From NCBI GenBank assembly GCA_023400335.1, contig JAEXFF010000074.1, positions 1 to 6,974 on the forward strand: a stretch of DNA of 6,974 nt. Reading direction: 5' to 3'. The translations under genes were made by a program, and so were the position numbers. The notes under the pieces are model-generated. The model worked only from the letters and a program-made list of their open reading frames with translations. It did no database searches and was not told the origin of the DNA. Source of the DNA: Bacteroidota bacterium. Lineage in GTDB: Bacteria > Bacteroidota > Bacteroidia > Bacteroidales > Marinifilaceae. Shown piece after piece: positions 6,161 through 6,974 of this stretch; the stretch's first letter is position 1; each line of letters starts with the position of its first letter.

Positions 6161-6974
6161 ATGTCCGAGAACCAGAACATTGAATACAAAGAATCATGGC
6201 GTGACGAATACCTCAAATGGATATGTGGTTTTGCCAATGCCGACGGTGGCCGGCTTTATATTGGTATAGACAATGACGGACAAATTGTAGGAATTGAAAA
6301 AGCCAAAAAACTCTCCGAGGATATCCCCAACAAAATACAGGATACCCTCGGAATCATTGCCGACGTAAATCTTCTTACCGATCCTTCGACAAAAAAGGAA
6401 TACATCGAGATCGTCGTAGAACCTTATCCCTATCCTATAAACTACCGTGGTCAATACCATTACCGTTCCGGTAGCACCAAACAGTAACTCAAGGGTACAG
6501 CCCTCAACAAATTCATCATGGAGCGCACCGGTAAACGCTGGGACGGCATACCCGTTCCCCGTCTATCCATTACTGATCTGTCCGACGAAGCCCTCCGTCG
6601 TTTTTGTCGGCAGGCTGCAAAAAGCAACCGTGTTGACGAGGACGTTCTCAATGACTCCGTCGAACATCTGCTTCACGATCTCCATCTTATTGATGAAACG
6701 ACGAAATTGTTAAAACGGGCTGCTATTCTCCTTTTTCATCCGGATCCCGAAAAATACATTTCCGGTGCATACATAAAAATTGGCTTCTTCCGCACTTCTG
6801 ATGATGACCTTGCTTTTCAGGATGAAATACATGGTCCCCTTATGCTCCAGATTGACCGTTCAATAGACCTCCTTACTACAAAATACCTCATTTATGCCAT
6901 CACTTACGAGGGATTTGCCCGACAGGAGAAACCTGCTTTCTCAACCTCTGCTTTACGCGAAACCCTGCTCAATG
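6161..6974 (+). pseudogene. AlbA_2/Schlafen-type putative DNA-binding ATPase gene, interrupted by one TAA, C-terminus beyond window
   Basis: From ATG 6161 the frame gives an N-terminal AlbA_2 domain: NIEYKES (Glu8, Lys10, Glu11), then ICGFANADGGRLYIGIDNDGQIVGI (20-44) and YHYRSGSTKQ (99-108). TAA follows at 6485-6487. The same frame then stays open for 162 codons to the window edge and clearly continues the family: LKGTALNKFIMERTGKRWDG, AAILLFHPDPEKYI, then ITYEGFAR and ALRETLLN. The last block leads into the GHKL-type ATPase region usually found C-terminally. Family members commonly read STKQELKG at this point, so TAA probably replaces a Glu codon through a G-to-T change. These proteins are loosely called RecG-like helicases or divergent AAA/AlbA proteins, and some related ones act in defence. 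ATG 6518 could restart a C-terminal fragment. The gene is richer in G/C, with C-ending codons, unlike the genes before it. Confidence 0.8.

Noticed and set aside
5491..6487. Alternative genetic code or programmed readthrough as the cause of the in-frame stops
   Set aside because: The two stops differ (TGA and TAA), TAA ends the intact XRE gene normally, and no recoding structure is evident, so ordinary pseudogene decay is simpler.
6447..6713. Plus-strand frame in another phase after the TAA in the AlbA_2 gene
   Set aside because: The family-matching residues continue in the original frame after the stop, so this is a nonsense change, not a frameshift into this frame.
1..6974. CRISPR array, tRNA, rRNA, insertion sequence or integrase
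   Set aside because: No regular spaced repeats, cloverleaf, transposase motifs or recombinase motifs were found on either strand by reading.

Overview
The window looks like chromosomal DNA of a Bacteroidales-type bacterium (phylum Bacteroidota). It is AT-rich, its start codons lack Shine-Dalgarno sequences, and three starts are preceded by exact matches to the Bacteroides -7 promoter box TAnnTTTG. The protein types also fit: a lipoprotein M3 peptidase, and a short XRE regulator with a KYNIHHLNKLAE core. The genus cannot be fixed from the sequence.

Left part, 1-4214: ordinary host-type genes. A tetratricopeptide-repeat protein runs leftward off the window edge (495 to 1, minus strand). It is divergent from a complete dipeptidyl carboxypeptidase-like M3 metallopeptidase with a lipoprotein signal (716-2827). 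After a 481-bp purine-rich gap with several inverted repeats comes a complete exported metallophosphoesterase of the ADP-ribose/CDP-alcohol diphosphatase type (3309-4214), with its own promoter candidate. Nothing links these genes into one pathway, and each seems to be its own transcription unit.

Right part, 4215-6974: an accessory-looking region. A 446-bp gap with no convincing gene leads to a small XRE-family regulator (4661-4915). Next is a broken gene for a SIR2-like protein resembling the DUF4917 family (5188-6036), which lacks its N-terminal part and has an in-frame TGA. Last is a broken gene for an AlbA_2/Schlafen-type putative DNA-binding ATPase (6161 to the window edge), interrupted by one in-frame TAA. 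Its reading frame otherwise continues uninterrupted to base 6974. This last gene is richer in G and C, with many C-ending codons, so it probably has a different origin from the AT-rich genes before it. A hairpin plus T-tract oriented for a vanished minus-strand gene lies at 5019-5066.

I infer that the right part is a decaying accessory or defence-type island. No intact new system is visible. The points most worth checking are the two single-stop pseudogenes, the abrupt loss of the SIR2-like N-terminus near 5180, and the orphan minus-strand terminator beside it.
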